Notes: generated from the letters alone by a model not told the origin. Positions 8,157 to 19,557 are shown, counted from the stretch's first letter. The stretch is DNA of 64,000 bases from CAVQRC01 sp963715045 (GCA_963715045.1 CAVQRC010000024.1:1-64000); one strand, 5' to 3'. Translations and numbers: made by a program.

Positions 8157-11100
8157 TCAGCCACCCCTCTTGGCGACGATCGAGTATCTCTTCAGTGCCT
8201 GTAGACGGCTTTCGTGAAGAAGCTCAAATTCTGTAAATACGTGGTCTCGCGCCTCGGCGTCAGGACTCATTGCACCGCGATCCCGCCCGGCAGGCAGTGA
8301 GAAGCCTAATCGATCTGGAACAGTCATCCTGTCTGTGCGGCCTTCCCGAGCCCCCATCGAGCCTCCCACGCCGTTAATCGACCCCCCGGCGAACTCAAGC
8401 TTCCAGATCAGAGAGTCCTCGCCGTAAACGTCGACGTCGAGGTCGGCGTCACCGTCGATGCGCGTCGCACCGCCGGGCGTGAAGAAATTCGTCTGCCAGA
8501 CGAGGAAGTGGGCCCCATCCATATCGCCGTCCTTGTCGAAGTCGGCTCTGAGAGGCTGAACCTCAAACGCCCCCCTGTCGATGCTTCCTCCGACCACCCG
8601 GTCGTACTCTTCGCCGCGCTGGTCAAAGAGAGGCACACCGTCCTCGCCGGCCATCGCCGTGGGGTCACCGGCGTCGATCGCAAGGCTACCAGGCAACAAG
8701 GTGTGGGTCGGGGCGAGGCCGCCGCCGGACTTCCGTGAGTGGTCCGCGACTCCCCCGGCGACCGTCGTGTCGGAGATCCTGCCGCGAGTTTCGTTGCCGT
8801 CCAGAGGAACGGCGTCATTTGCGACGCCTGGGCCACCCTCGAATTCGCTGGAGGGGACCGCAACTGCGTCCACGGCGCGGACTCCAGCGCCCTTGGCCCC
8901 GGAGTGCCGAGGAATCGAGGCCGAGGCAATCGTGGCACTCGCTCCGCGTACCGCAACTTCTGAATGCGCTGCCGCACCACTGGCGGCAGGAACTGTCAGG
9001 GCCGGAATATTGCCCGGGGACGAAGTCGAACCAAACATGTTCTGCCAAATGCGAAAGTCGACGCTGTCGACGAATCCGTCTTCGTCCGCGTCGCCGTCGC
9101 CCTGCATCGCATTGCCGTCGAACTGGTTGAATCCTATCTGCCAGATCAGGAAGTCGTCGCCGTCGACATGGCCGTCATCGTTGAAGTCGGCGGCCAACCT
9201 TTCGACCTGTACTTCGAGGGCACCCATGTCGATGCGACCGTTGCTGACGCGACCGAATCGCTCGCCACGTTGGTCGTATAACGGCACATCGTCGATACCC
9301 GCCATCGCGCTGGAATCGCCCGCGTTCAGAGCGGGGCTACCGGGCAGCAGCGCAAGAGTAAGGGTGGGACCGCCGTTGTCAGCCAGCGGGCCGAGGAGCG
9401 GGTTGATGGTGCCAGTGGCCGAACCGCCGATCAGGTTGCCGTTCTCATCGGGCACGCCGACGGGTACCTCGGTCAGGTCGGTGCCCGTGTTGTCGCCGAT
9501 CAACGAGTACTGGACGCCCAGTGTTCCGCTGTCAACATTCAAGTCGGGAGCCGTGCCGTCGTCCGTGTTTCCGGCCACGATCGAATTCTCAATCGTAACG
9601 TCCTGACCAGAATATTTTTGAGTCGAGATGCCACCTCCCTCGCCTCCTGCCAAATTCCCCGCGATCGTACTAGAAGTAGCGGTGACTTCACCGCGAGCGT
9701 AAATGCCGCCGCCGTCGCGTCCTGCTGAGTTCCCCGCGATGGTGCTGGAATTCATGGTCACGTTCCCGTGAGCAAAAACGCCGCCGCCTTGGCCTCCGGC
9801 CGAATTCCCCGTGATTGTGCTCGTGCTGACCGTGACGTCGCCATAGGCCTGGATGCCGCCGCCGTAAGCTGTCGAGTTTGAGTTCCCCGAAATCGTGCTC
9901 GTATTGACCGCGACGTCCCCAAAGGCCTGGATGCCACCGCCACGGTTCTGCGAGATTGTACTTGAACTGATCCTGACATGGCCGCCATGAATCGCGCTGC
10001 CGGATTCGGCCGAGTTCCCTGAAATCATGCTGGAACTGATCGTCACCTCGCCAGAGGCGCTAATGCCGCTGCCTCCGAAGAACACGTCCGCCGCCGAGTT
10101 TTCCGTAATCGTGCTGGAATGAACCAACGCGTCGCCAAGAGCACGAATGCCACCCCCGTCGTATGCCGAGTTACCCGCGATCGTGCTCGAGCCGATCGTG
10201 ACGTCACCTGAAGCGAAAATGCCCCCACCGGCGTAGTCCGCCGAGTTATCTGAGAAGGTGCTGAAGCTGACCGTGGCGTCGACAGCCCAGATGCCGCCAC
10301 CGTCATCATCCGCCGAGTTCGCTGAGAAAGTGCTCGAGTTGACGACGACGTTGGAAGCCCAGATGCCGCCGCCGTCACTTCCGCTCGTATTCCCTGAGAT
10401 CGTGCTCGCGCTGATCGTAACGCTGGCCGAGTTCCAGATGCCGCCGCCATGACGATATGCGGCGTTCTCTGAAATCGCAGCAGACTCGAGCGTGAGTGTT
10501 TCTGAGCCGCGAATCGCGCCTCCTTGAGTGCTGACGTCACCGCCGGTGAGCGTCATGCCGCGGAGCGTAACGGGGCTGTCGCCAAACAGGTTCCCATCGT
10601 CAATGTTGAAGATCCGGCTGCCCTGACCGTCGTTCAGCTCGGGAGTCGGATCGTTGCCCGCGGCATCGATGATCAGCCCCGACGTCAGGCCGGTTGCATC
10701 GATCGTCATGGGACGCGTGAGTGACAGCTCACCAAGGGAGAGAAGAATCGTCCCTCCATCAAGCGAGGTGTCGAACTCAATCGTCTCGCCCGGTGCGGCC
10801 GCCGCGATCGCATCTCGGAGCGAAACGTCTCCGTCATCGATGCTGCCATCTGCCTCGTCAACGAGCGTATCGACGGTGAGCCTCAGCTCGGTACGCCCCA
10901 TGGCCCAGCTCGTACTGTCGCTGGAATCCAGGGGGCGGCCGTTGGCGTCTACGATTTGTGATCCGGGAGCGATCAGCTGCAACGTGTAGTACCCGCCTGC
11001 GGCCGTTACGTCCGCAAGACCGCCGAGAACGAACGTCTGGTCGTCACTGGTGCTCAGTGTGTGGCTGCTGGTCAGGAGGTTGTCGCCGCCGTTCAGCGAC

Positions 11101-14100
11101 AGCTTCAGGTCGGCAAGGTCGAATCCGCTGGCCGGGCTGCTGAATTGAATCGTTACTTCGTCGACGACCGTAGTGGTCGGTGAGGCAACTGCGAGGATCT
11201 CGACCGTCAGGCTCTGCTGTTCGTAGCTGCCCATGTCGATCCGGGCGGCGCCGTTGCCGCTGGCGACCCGTGCATACGGTTCACCACGTTGGTCGTAGAG
11301 AGGTACCTCATCCGCACCGGCCATTGCTGCAGGATCGCCCGCGTCAATCGCGGGACTACCGGCCAACAGAGCGAGGGTGAGGGTGGGACCGCCGTTGTCG
11401 GCGAGCGGAGCGAGGAAGGGGTCGATGGTGCCCTGGCCGGCACCGCCGATCAGGTTGCCGTTCTCATCGGGCGCGCCGACGGGTGCCTCGGTCAGGTCGG
11501 TGCCCGTGCTGTCGCCGATCAACGAGTACTCGACACTCAGTGTTCCGCCGCCAACGTCCAGGTCGGGAGCCGTGCCGTCATCCGTGTTTAGAGCGACGAT
11601 CGAATTCTCAATGGTTACCTGGTCGACGCTATCAGCATAGATTCCGCCGCCGCGGCGAACGGCGGAGTTTCCCGCAATCGTGCTGGAGATGACCGTGACG
11701 TCGCTATCAGCGTAAATGCCACCGCCGTGGCGAAAGGCGGAGTTGCCCGCGATCGTACTGGAAGTGACCGTGACTTCGCCATCAGCATGAATTCCACCGC
11801 CGTCGTAGGCCGCCGAGTTCCCTGAGATCGTACTGGAAGTCACCCTGACGTCGCCATAAGCATAGATGCCGCCGCCGTCGTAGTCTGCCGAGTTCCCCGC
11901 GATCGTGCTGGAAGTGACCGTGAGGTCGCCATCAGCATAAATTCCGCCGCCGTCGTAGTCCGCTGAGTTCCCTGAGATCGTGCTGGAAGTGACCGTGACG
12001 TCGCCGTCGGCGTAAACGCCGCCGCCGTCCTCTGCTGAGTTCCCCGCGATCGTGCTCGAGCCGATCGTGGCGTCACCGGAAGCGAAAATGCCCCCGCCGG
12101 CGTCATCCGCCGAGTTCGCTGAGAACGTGCTCGAGCTGACGACGACGCTGGAAGCCCAGATGCCGCCGCCGTCACTTCCGCTCGTATTCCCTGAGATCGT
12201 GCTCGCGTTGATCGTGACGCTGGCCGAGTTCCAGATGCCGCCGCCATGACGATATGCGGCGTTCTCTGAAATCGCAGCAGACTCGAGCGTGAGTGTTTCT
12301 GAGCCGCGAATCGCGCCTCCTTGAGTGCTGACGTCACCGCCGGTGAGGGTCATTCCGCGGAGGGTGACGGGGCTGTCGCCAAACAGGTTCCCATCGTCAA
12401 TGTTGAAGATCCGGCTGCCCTGGCCGTCGTTCAGCTCGGGAGTCGGATCGTTGCCCGCGGCATCGATGATCAGCCCCGACGTCAGGCCGGTTGCATCGAT
12501 CGTTATCGGACGCGTGAGTGACAGCTCACCAAGGGAGAGGAGAATCGTCCCTCCATTAAGCGAGGTGTCGAACTCAATTGTCTCGCCCGGTGCGGCCGCC
12601 GCGATCGCATCTCGGAGCGAAACGTCTCCGTCGTCGATGCTGCCGTCCGCCTCGTCAACGAGCGTATTGACGGTGAGCCCCAACTCAGTACGCCCCATGG
12701 CCCAGCTCATGCGGTCGCTGGAATCCAGGGGGCCGCCGTTGGCGTCTACGATCTGTGATCCGGGAGCGATCAGCTGCAACGTGTAGTACCCGCCTGCGGC
12801 CGTTACGTCCGCAAGACCGCCGAGAACGAACGTCTGGTCGTCACTGGTGCTCAGTGTGTGGCTGCCGGTCAGGAGATTGTCGCCGCCGTTCAGCGAGAGC
12901 TCCAGGTCGGCAAGATCGAATCCGCTGACCGGGCTGCTGAATTGGATCGTGACTTCGGCGACGGCCGTGGTGGTTGGTGAGGCAACTGCGAGGATCTCAC
13001 CCTGAAGGCTCTGCTGTTCATAGCTGCCCATGTCGATCCGGGCGGCGCCGTTGCCGCTGGCCACACGAGCATACGGTTCATCGCGCTGGTCGTAGAGAGG
13101 TACCTCATCCGCACCGGCCATTGCTGCGGGGTCGCCCGCGTCGATCGCGGGGCTACCGGCCAACAGCGCCAGCGTAAGGGTCGGACCGCCGTTGTCGGCG
13201 AGCGGAGCGAGGAGGGGGTCGATGATTCCCTGGCCGGCACCGCCGATCAGGTTGCCGTTCTCATCGGGCGCGCCGACGGGTGCCTCGATCAGGTCGGTGC
13301 CCGTGTTGTCGCCGATGAGCGAGTACTCGACGCTCAGTGTTCCGAGGCGAACGTTCAGGTCGGGAGCCGTGCCGTCATCGGTGTTTGCAGCTACAATCGA
13401 ACCCGCGATTACCAACTGGCCAGCGCTAGCAGCATAGATGCCGCCGCCGCGGTACCGGGCGGAGTTTCCCGCGATCGTGCTGGAGATGACCGTGACTTCA
13501 CCGCGAGCATAAATGCCGCCACCGTCAGCTTCTGTCGAGTTCCCCGCGATCGTACTGGCAGCGACCATGACTTCACCCTGAGCATACATTCCGCCGCCGT
13601 TGTAGTCCGCCGAGTTGCCTGAGATCGCGCTGGAGACGACCGTGATGTCGCCAGAGGCACTAATGCCGCCACCGTCATCTTCTGCCGAGTTCCCAGCGAT
13701 CGTGCTGGAGATGACCGTGACGTCGCCGTCGGCTCGAACGCCGCCGCCGGAAGCTTCTGCCGTATTTCCCGCGATCGTACTGGAAGTGAGTATCACGTTC
13801 CCGCGAGCACTAACGCTGCCGCCGAAGTCTGCTGTGTTCGCCGAAAGCGTGCAGGCTGTGATCTCGACGTCGCCATCAGTCCAAATGCCGCCGCCGTAAG
13901 CGCCTCCGGTTATCGCCGCCTTCATGTGCCGAGTTTCCCACGATGGCGCTCGAGCGGACGATCAGCGGACCTATGGCCAACAGCCCGCCTCCGCTCGCAA
14001 AACGACCGCTTGTGGAGTTATTCACGATATCACTGTTCTCAACGGTCAGAATTCCCGTTGTCAGCGACCGGATGGCACCGCCGTCGTAGGTGTGGTCATT

Positions 14101-14538
14101 GAAGCTCTCGTTGTCCCCATCCAGCTTGCCATTGGCGAGCGTCATCCCCGCAAACGCGAAGTCACCGACCGTGGCCGAGATGTTGAAGATCCTGGCCTGC
14201 TGCTGGGCGTCGATGGTCAGCAACTCCGGCCCGTCACCGGTGACCGTGACCGCCTCGGTGATCTCCAGTTCGCCGAGTTCCAGCCTGATCACGGCCGGCC
14301 CATCGTGACCAAAATCGAATGCGATCGAGTCTGCTCCGGTGGTTGCGTTCGCTTCGAGGATGGCCTCCCGCAGTGAGGTGAGGTCGTCGGTGGCGTCGAC
14401 GACGTCGAACTCCGTATTGACAATCGAAACCGCCAACAAGCGGCGGTCCTCCAGCGGTTCAACATTCAGCCGATGTGGACGATGGCGGCGACGCAGGACA
14501 TTGGCGGAGCAGAGACGGTTGGATGGGATCATGTCCAT
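8157..14538 (-). CDS. Giant right-handed beta-helix surface protein with dockerin-like cassettes (frameshifted)
   Basis: The reading frame of over 2,100 residues begins MDMIPSNRLC and carries the planctomycete surface-protein signature VEPLEDRRLLA near residue 30. The body is built from roughly 22-residue units of the type SSTIAGNSAxYxGGGIYAxGxVTV, as in polymorphic beta-helix proteins, broken by three copies of a module running from NTDDGTAPDL to [14 protein letters not shown]. Two C-terminal dockerin-like cassettes follow (DFNDDGHVDGDDFLIWQ and DFDKDGDMDGAHFLVWQ). A frameshift near 13,905-13,920 separates the first 210 residues from the rest. No cell-wall anchor or VPEP motif is visible at the C terminus. 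A role in adhesion or surface structure is inferred from the fold only. Confidence 0.8.
10370..13030 (-). repeat. Internal ~1.8-kb tandem duplication in the beta-helix gene
   Basis: Blocks at about 10,370-11,230 and 12,165-13,030 are nearly identical at a constant offset of 1,797 nt (599 codons). Both encode the segment from DEADGSIDDGDVSLRDAI through SPVTLRGMTLTGG to YRHGGGIWNSASVTI. Differences are mostly single bases, so the duplication is either recent or homogenised by recombination. The third, more diverged module copy lies at about 9,200-9,560. Confidence 0.75.
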
Positions 14539-15215
14539 GACCCTCCTCGCGGTTCATCGAACGGATTTCGCAGCGACGTTCGATCTTTCGTACATGATTC
14601 ACGTCACTCTTGAGCTGCACCGATGACGCAGCTGGCCTTCTCAAGTGCCGCAAGACGTGTGCCAAACTCAATGAGTGTGGTCTGTCGTGCCTTGGCGGAG
14701 CGATTGCCGGTGTTTTACGAAGAATTGCGAGGGAGACGTTTGCCACTTCGATGACGCCGTGGCGTAACGTGCGGAATGGCACAGCAGGCCGACGACGAAA
14801 GACGCACACTTCTGGCACTTTGAGAAGTATTTGCTGAGTTATGCCCGTCGCCGCTCGCAACTGATTGAAGTCTTGTTGCAGGTGGTCGTATCTGCGACGA
14901 CGCGAATGGGCGCGGCAGCATACGTTGTGAGCATTTCCAGGAGCAGCGCGGAACATGGAGCCATGCTCACTCTCATGGGGTCGTCCTCGCGTCGAATGGT
15001 GTCCAGGTTGTGGTTCCAGTTCAGAAGCTATCTGTCGGCGGCGGGCGAACGCTGCTGCCGACAGTGTTGGCTCTGCCCTACCCCACGCGTCAACCGGCCG
15101 TGATGTGGGCTGATCCGAAACACGAGCGTGCCCTTCCACGCAGTCGGGGTGTTCCGTTCCAATCCGAAAAAACGGGCCTGACACCGGCTTAGACACCGGC
15201 TTACACGTGGGGGAG
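14539..15215. other. Intergenic stretch, no convincing gene
   Basis: Upstream region of the giant beta-helix gene. Open frames here are short and lack recognisable domains. It contains a 45-codon minus-strand frame at 14,839-14,976 that has a partner upstream of the next surface-protein gene (listed separately) and a small direct repeat of gacaccggctta near 15,180-15,205. Confidence 0.5.
14839..14976 (-). CDS. Possible 45-residue small protein upstream of the beta-helix gene
   Basis: ATG at 14,976, TAA at 14,839. It begins MRVSMAPCSALLLEMLTTYA and could be a short signal-peptide-like segment. A similar frame (MRETPCFAVLM) lies upstream of the LamG gene, and the DNA around both start codons is also similar (gaacatggag and a shared tcctcgc). 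This is either a paired leader peptide or a repeated 5' region. Very uncertain as a gene. Confidence 0.25.
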   Translation of the reverse strand: MRVSMAPCSALLLEMLTTYAAAPIRVVADTTTCNKTSISCERRRA

Positions 15216-16228
15216 TTAGCGTCGTGAGCGGCCAGGTCGGGACACCGCAACACTCGCGGCGAGCGCCGCGACTGTCAACGCAAGCCAGGCGGTCGGCTCG
15301 GGGATTGCACATGGACCACCGGCTAAACACGCGATTTCGTCGGCGGTGACGGCCCGATGGAATACGTAAAACTCATCGACCGTGCCATTGAGGCGTCGCC
15401 AACCGGTCCGTCCGTAACGGCACCGATTCCGGCACTGAACCAGTCACCATTTTCTACGACCAGGCCTTCCCAATTACCCATCGGGATCGCATCGTTAACC
15501 TCACTGCGGTGGATCTCTTCCCCGTTGAAGAAAACGGCATACTCGTTCGTGGCCCTGTCGTAGGTCCCCGCATAGTGAAACCATTCCCCGATTGGATACG
15601 TGGGACCAGGATTGACATCGTCGGTGGTGCCATCCGTGTAGAATTGGTCGGGAACGGTGCTGCCGCCGCCGGTGATGTTTTCCCAGGGTGCTTCGCCGCG
15701 AAGATGGAAGCGGAGTTTACCGCTTCGTTGAACCTGAATGTGATTGAATCCGCCACCACTGCTCCGCGACTGAAAAACCGATCCATCCCCCGACGCGAGA
15801 TTGTCGACGTTGACCCAGGCCGCGATCGTGAACGCGTCGCTGGGCAGCGTGTCGGTGGCACTGATCGATGGGCCGTCAAAGCCGACGAAAATGGGGTTGT
15901 CCAGAGTGTCGGTCGACTGGCGGAAGTTGGCGGCTCCCGCCCCGCGTTTGGCATCCGCTCCGGTTTTGAGCGTCAATTCGCCGGGATCGATGTCGGTTTC
16001 GGCAGACTTGCCGATGTAGCCGTTCCAGCCGTTGCCGGACTCGTCAGCGAATCCGTCCACCGTGTTGCCGTCGGGGTCTTCGACCTGCACGATCTCGTCG
16101 AAATCGAGGTAGATAGTCAGCCCCCCTGTTACCAGTGGCTGAGCGACGGCCGCGTCCTCATCCACGATCGACAGGGCTGCTACCACCAAGGTGGCGAGAA
16201 CAAATCTCGGTACGACTCTCATAAGCAC
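15216..16228 (-). CDS. LamG/concanavalin-like PEP-CTERM protein (frameshifted)
   Basis: Signal peptide at residues 1-29 (FVLATLVVAALSIVDEDAAVA), then a LamG-type jelly-roll domain: FADESGNGWNGYI, AFTIAAWVNVDNL, WFHYAGTYDRATNEYAVFFNGEEI. In laminin-G-like exoproteins of planctomycetes such domains bind sugars or serve as surface decorations. The frame changes near 15,400: the listed frame runs into a shadow ending at 15,323, while the real continuation reads LNGTVDEFYVFHRAVTADEI and then the sorting signal IPEPTAWLALTVAALAASV with the basic tail SRPGRSRR, stopping at 15,216. So this is an exosortase substrate. No exosortase is in the window. Confidence 0.75.
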
Positions 16229-16288
16229 GCTCTCCTTTGGTGATTCAGTAAACGCTAGGTTGCCGGGGCGTTCGCTTCGCGCTGGCTG

Positions 16289-16408
16289 TCATTGGGTAGC
16301 CTCGATCGCGAGACGCAGCACGGGACACCGGCCGGAAGCGTGTTCGAGCCCGGCAGCGTGCGTCGCTAGTTGTGACATCAGCACCGCGAAACATGGAGTC
16401 TCTCTCAT
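16289..16408 (-). CDS. Possible 39-residue small protein upstream of the LamG gene
   Basis: ATG at 16,408, TGA at 16,289, starting MRETPCFAVLMSQLATHAA. Its 5' region resembles that of the 45-codon frame at 14,839-14,976, and both lie upstream of a minus-strand surface-protein gene. It may be no more than a repeated promoter or leader segment. Confidence 0.22.
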   Translation of the reverse strand: MRETPCFAVLMSQLATHAAGLEHASGRCPVLRLAIEATQ

Positions 16409-17009
16409 CGAGTCATCCTCGCTTGCGACGGTCTAAGTCCTATCTGGGAAGGACCCCTGTATCCCCCGAGGTTAGATTTGCACCCGCGTGCCCTGCCTCC
16501 GCACCGCCTCCAGATTCGGCCTGCCAAATCGTGGACCGTCTGCACTCTATTGGCGATCGACCGGGGCGACCGGACGCGAAAAACGGGAAAAACGCAGATC
16601 TTCTTCCGGGTCGCCCGTTTCGCGGAGCGGAGCCTTCAATCAGGTGCGGCTATTGGCACAGCGAATCACTGGCCCAAGTCGCCCGAAGAGCCGACGCCCA
16701 GATCCCATCAGAAGACCCTGTGCAGAGAACTTCGACTTCATCGAGCACGAGCAGCAATTGATCCTGAAGGGCGAGTAACTCTCGCCCAGTGGATGGAAAA
16801 CCTACTGGGTGTACGAACACGGCCCGGTTCTTGCACCCTGACGCTCAAGAGGCGTCGTATTCTACCTGGCACGCCACGGTCGGCACGCACTCCCGGTGCT
16901 CGCCGAGATGATCCTGGAAGTCTTTCGAGATCCGGCACCCCCTGCGGGATAACTTGCGTGAAAGCGACGTTGGAGAATTGGTGATGGGGCAATTCCCTTC
17001 GGCTGAGTG
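16409..17009. other. Intergenic stretch, no convincing gene
   Basis: Several overlapping open frames on the plus strand, none with a recognisable domain or ribosome-binding site. The part at 16,855-16,910 reads FYLARHGRHALPVLAEMI in one frame, bounded by stops. It may be debris linked to the integrase relic that follows. Confidence 0.4.
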
Positions 17010-17200
17010 ACGGCTGCTATTCGCCCTCGCCCGCTGAGGTGGGATGCGGTTGCCGTCGGAGCCGGAATCTCTCCGCTGGTCCGACGTCAACTTCGAGCGA
17101 ATGCGGATCAACTTCCGCTGCCCGAAGACCGAGCATCACGACGGGAAAGACCGCCGAGAGATTCCCATCTTCCCGGAACTGGTCGAGCCATTTCGCGTCC
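17010..17200 (+). pseudogene. Relic of a phage-type tyrosine integrase
   Basis: Reads RLLFALAR, a TGA stop, then GGMRLPSEPESLRWSDV and SPKTEHHEGK-like CPKTEHHDGKDRREIPIFPELVEPF. This is the segment around the first catalytic Arg of the site-specific integrases common in planctomycetes. The N-terminal and C-terminal parts and the remaining catalytic residues are absent, so the piece is inactive. It abuts tRNA-Val at 17,292-17,365, the usual target of such elements. Confidence 0.65.
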
Positions 17201-17242
17201 AGCACAGGACTCGCAGGACGTCGCACCGCCAACTGAAAACAC

Positions 17243-17280
17243 AAAAAACCCCGCACAACACGGCATGGTGTCGCACGGGG
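17243..17280 (-). terminator. Rho-independent terminator of tRNA-Val
   Basis: On the minus strand a 13-bp stem (17,268-17,280 with 17,249-17,261, including three G-T pairs) with a 6-nt loop is followed by a run of six T. It lies 12 nt after the 3' end of the tRNA. Confidence 0.75.
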
Positions 17281-17291
17281 TCGCAGCAAGG

Positions 17292-17365
17292 TGGGCGATG
17301 CAGGACTCGAACCTGCGACATCTACCTTGTAAGGGTAGCGCTCTAGCCAACTGAGCTAATCGCCC
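17292..17365 (-). tRNA. tRNA-Val (anticodon TAC)
   Basis: A full cloverleaf of 74 nt including discriminator A. The acceptor stem pairs GGGCGAT with ATCGCCC. The D-arm has TAGCTCAGTTGG, the anticodon stem CTACC/GGTAG encloses the loop CTTACAA, and the T-arm has GGTTCGAGTCC. The CCA end is not encoded. It is followed by its own terminator and flanked by an integrase relic. Confidence 0.93.
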
Positions 17366-17810
17366 GCGAATGGATGCCCTATTCTGGTCATATCCAGGAC
17401 CAACGCAAGGAGGGGCTACCTGGGGAGCGGCTTCTACGACAACGGCCTGAACCCTCGGCTCGGAGACGACCAGGGTGCGTACGTGGCCGACGAGCGGGAC
17501 GCCGTACGCTGCGCGCATGAGGGCCACCGACCAGCCAGAGATACCAACGCCCTGGATACCTGACGGTTTGGCAGTGCCCATCCGGGCGGTGTCAACATGG
17601 CGTTGGGCGATGGATCCATTCACCGGATCTCCTACGAGATTTCGCCGCCAGTGCACGCCCACCTGGGCCATCGTTCCGACGGAACTACCGTCGATCAGGC
17701 GGAATCCGGGTTCTGAACCGGAGCAAACCCGCGCGTGTCTGTTCGTGATGGGAATCTGTGGCGAGAATGATGGGCAGAGAGTGAGAGCGACTCCAGAACG
17801 AGTTCCGGCG
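17366..17810. other. Intergenic stretch before the desaturase gene
   Basis: No gene recognised. Open frames on both strands extend through it but show no domain. The promoter of the desaturase gene should lie here. Confidence 0.4.
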
Positions 17811-18785
17811 ATGACCTCCGCGACTGACAGAATCCGAGCACGACTTCGTCCGCTGCACGTGCCGCCCGCACATCCGGCGCGTCACAACCTGGCCGCGGTG
17901 ACACATGTCGCACTGGTGATCGTCTGCATCGCTGCCTGGATCCACGGCGCCTGGCCCGTAAGCGTCGCGCTCTGGATTGCCATCGCGTGGATGAATCACG
18001 CGGCCCTGTCACGGTTGCACGAGGCGGCTCATCGGATGCTGTTCCGCTCACGCGGTCTGAATGAACTCAGCGGAGTGATCATCGGAACGCTGGCGCTGAT
18101 TCCGCTCAGTGTGTATCGGTATGTACACAACCAGCACCATCAACATCTTGGTCGCGAACGGGATCCGGAGTTCTGGCCTTACAACCTGCCGGCGTCGCCG
18201 AGATCCCAACGGCTGCTGTACGCGTGGCTCGAACTGTTGGCGGGATGCGTATTCACGCCGGTCTTGTACTCGCTGCGAACGGCGCGTGCGTGGCCGTCCT
18301 TGGCGTTGCGACCAAGGCGGCGGCTGGTCGTCGAGTGGTTGCTGATGGCCGTCGTCTGGTCGGCGGTGCTGTTGGCGGTCGGATTTACGGATACATGGAC
18401 GTGGCTGCTGGTAGGCCATGTGGCCCCGGCGTGGATCGCGGGTTCGTTCCAGACGATCCGCAAATTCACCGAACACCTCGGTCGGTTTGGAGAGACTCCC
18501 CTCGACATGACGCGTACAGTCGTTTACTCGCGACGGGCCGGCCAGTTGGCATCTGCCAGCCAGTTGCACGTGGATCACCACGGCACGCACCATCTCTGGC
18601 CCGGCATCCCGTTTCACAAGCTTCCCGAAGCGACGCCCATTGTGCATCAGCAGCGGGACCCAGGCTGCATCTACACCAGTCACTGGGCGGCCATTCGCGA
18701 CATGCTTCCCCACCTCGCAGACCCGCGGGTGGGGCCGCAGTGGAAACAGCTTGACGGTGTCGGCAGCGGCGTTGCCGCCAAATAG
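17811..18785 (+). CDS. Membrane fatty acid desaturase/hydroxylase family protein
   Basis: The 324-residue integral membrane protein has the three His boxes of the di-iron desaturase superfamily: HEAAH (about residue 68), HNQHHQHLG (about residue 105) and HVDHHGTHHLWPGIPFHKLP (about residue 252). At least four transmembrane helices are visible, including LAAVTHVALVIVCIAAWI and WLLMAVVWSAVLLAVGF. Such enzymes oxidise lipid tails or carotenoids using O2 and reduced ferredoxin. The ATG at 17,811 begins the conserved part, although the frame is open for 112 codons before it. The substrate is unknown. Confidence 0.8.
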   Translation: MTSATDRIRARLRPLHVPPAHPARHNLAAVTHVALVIVCIAAWIHGAWPVSVALWIAIAWMNHAALSRLHEAAHRMLFRSRGLNELSGVIIGTLALIPLSVYRYVHNQHHQHLGRERDPEFWPYNLPASPRSQRLLYAWLELLAGCVFTPVLYSLRTARAWPSLALRPRRRLVVEWLLMAVVWSAVLLAVGFTDTWTWLLVGHVAPAWIAGSFQTIRKFTEHLGRFGETPLDMTRTVVYSRRAGQLASASQLHVDHHGTHHLWPGIPFHKLPEATPIVHQQRDPGCIYTSHWAAIRDMLPHLADPRVGPQWKQLDGVGSGVAAK

Positions 18786-18896
18786 GGGTGCAAATGAGAG
18801 CCGAGGCCCTTGGGGACCCGGATTGCCGGATTGATCTTCAGACGTACCTGCAGCGTCGCCGCCTGATGCAGAGCCCGGAGCGAGCAACCGCCAACG

Positions 18897-19289
18897 CTAC
18901 TCGGGGTCGGTTTTCTGAGGAGGTCCGCCCGGCAGCTTTCCTTCACGAATCAAATCGCCGAACGTCGGGGAATCGTCCTTATCCTCGACCTTCATTTCCG
19001 CGACTTGATCGAGCGCCGCCTGGATCTTCTCCTTATCCTTCTTGTCCTTCTTCTTATCGAGAAGTTCGGAGAGGGCTTCCCCGTAGACGTTGCGATTCTT
19101 CTTTTTCTTACCGACGTGGCACAAGAAACACTTGGCTTCCTTCACCGTGGTTACGTATTCCTCATTCGTGTCGTCGGTCAGGTACTTGGCGTAGAATTCC
19201 TTCTGAAAGGCCGGGATCGCCGAGGTGGCACGGACCCAGACGACCGCTGCGAACACAAATACGAAAGACACGACAAACAAGCGTTTCAT
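18897..19289 (-). CDS. Small exported protein with a single c-type haem motif
   Basis: 130 residues with a signal peptide (MKRLFVVSFVFVFAAVVWV) and one CxxCH motif, CFLCH at about residues 54-58, so probably one covalently bound haem in the periplasm. The rest is short and very charged (KKKKNRN, DKKKDKKDKEKIQAAL) with no obvious axial Met. A strong AGGAGA site precedes the ATG. Proteins of this layout occur in planctomycetes next to larger cytochromes, but no redox partner is encoded nearby. Confidence 0.75.
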   Translation of the reverse strand: MKRLFVVSFVFVFAAVVWVRATSAIPAFQKEFYAKYLTDDTNEEYVTTVKEAKCFLCHVGKKKKNRNVYGEALSELLDKKKDKKDKEKIQAALDQVAEMKVEDKDDSPTFGDLIREGKLPGGPPQKTDPE

Positions 19290-19557
19290 GAAGGGTTTCT
19301 CCTGGTGGATTCAGGCCTGGATGGTGGAACGCGGCTGGGAATCTGCGGCGGGCCCAATGATCGAGAAAAAACACAACGGCGACCCTTGAAGTAAAGCCCT
19401 CTCTGGCGGGAGTGTCAAGGAGAGGCGCGAATCGGGTTGGCAGAGAAACGGGTCGCGGCGGGGGGATCGCGGCGAGCCGAGAAACCGGCCGGGCGGGCGG
19501 GGGAATTTGCCGACCGTGTCGGCGAATCGAGTCCGCCGGGGCGCCAGCGTCGAGGGG

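Noticed and set aside
8157..13925. Regular ~66-bp repeats resembling a CRISPR array
   Set aside because: The units are coding beta-helix steps with varying codons, without constant repeats and unique spacers of equal length.
17475..17810. N-terminal extension of the desaturase frame
   Set aside because: The 112 codons before ATG 17,811 show no membrane or His-box features and overlap the likely promoter region.
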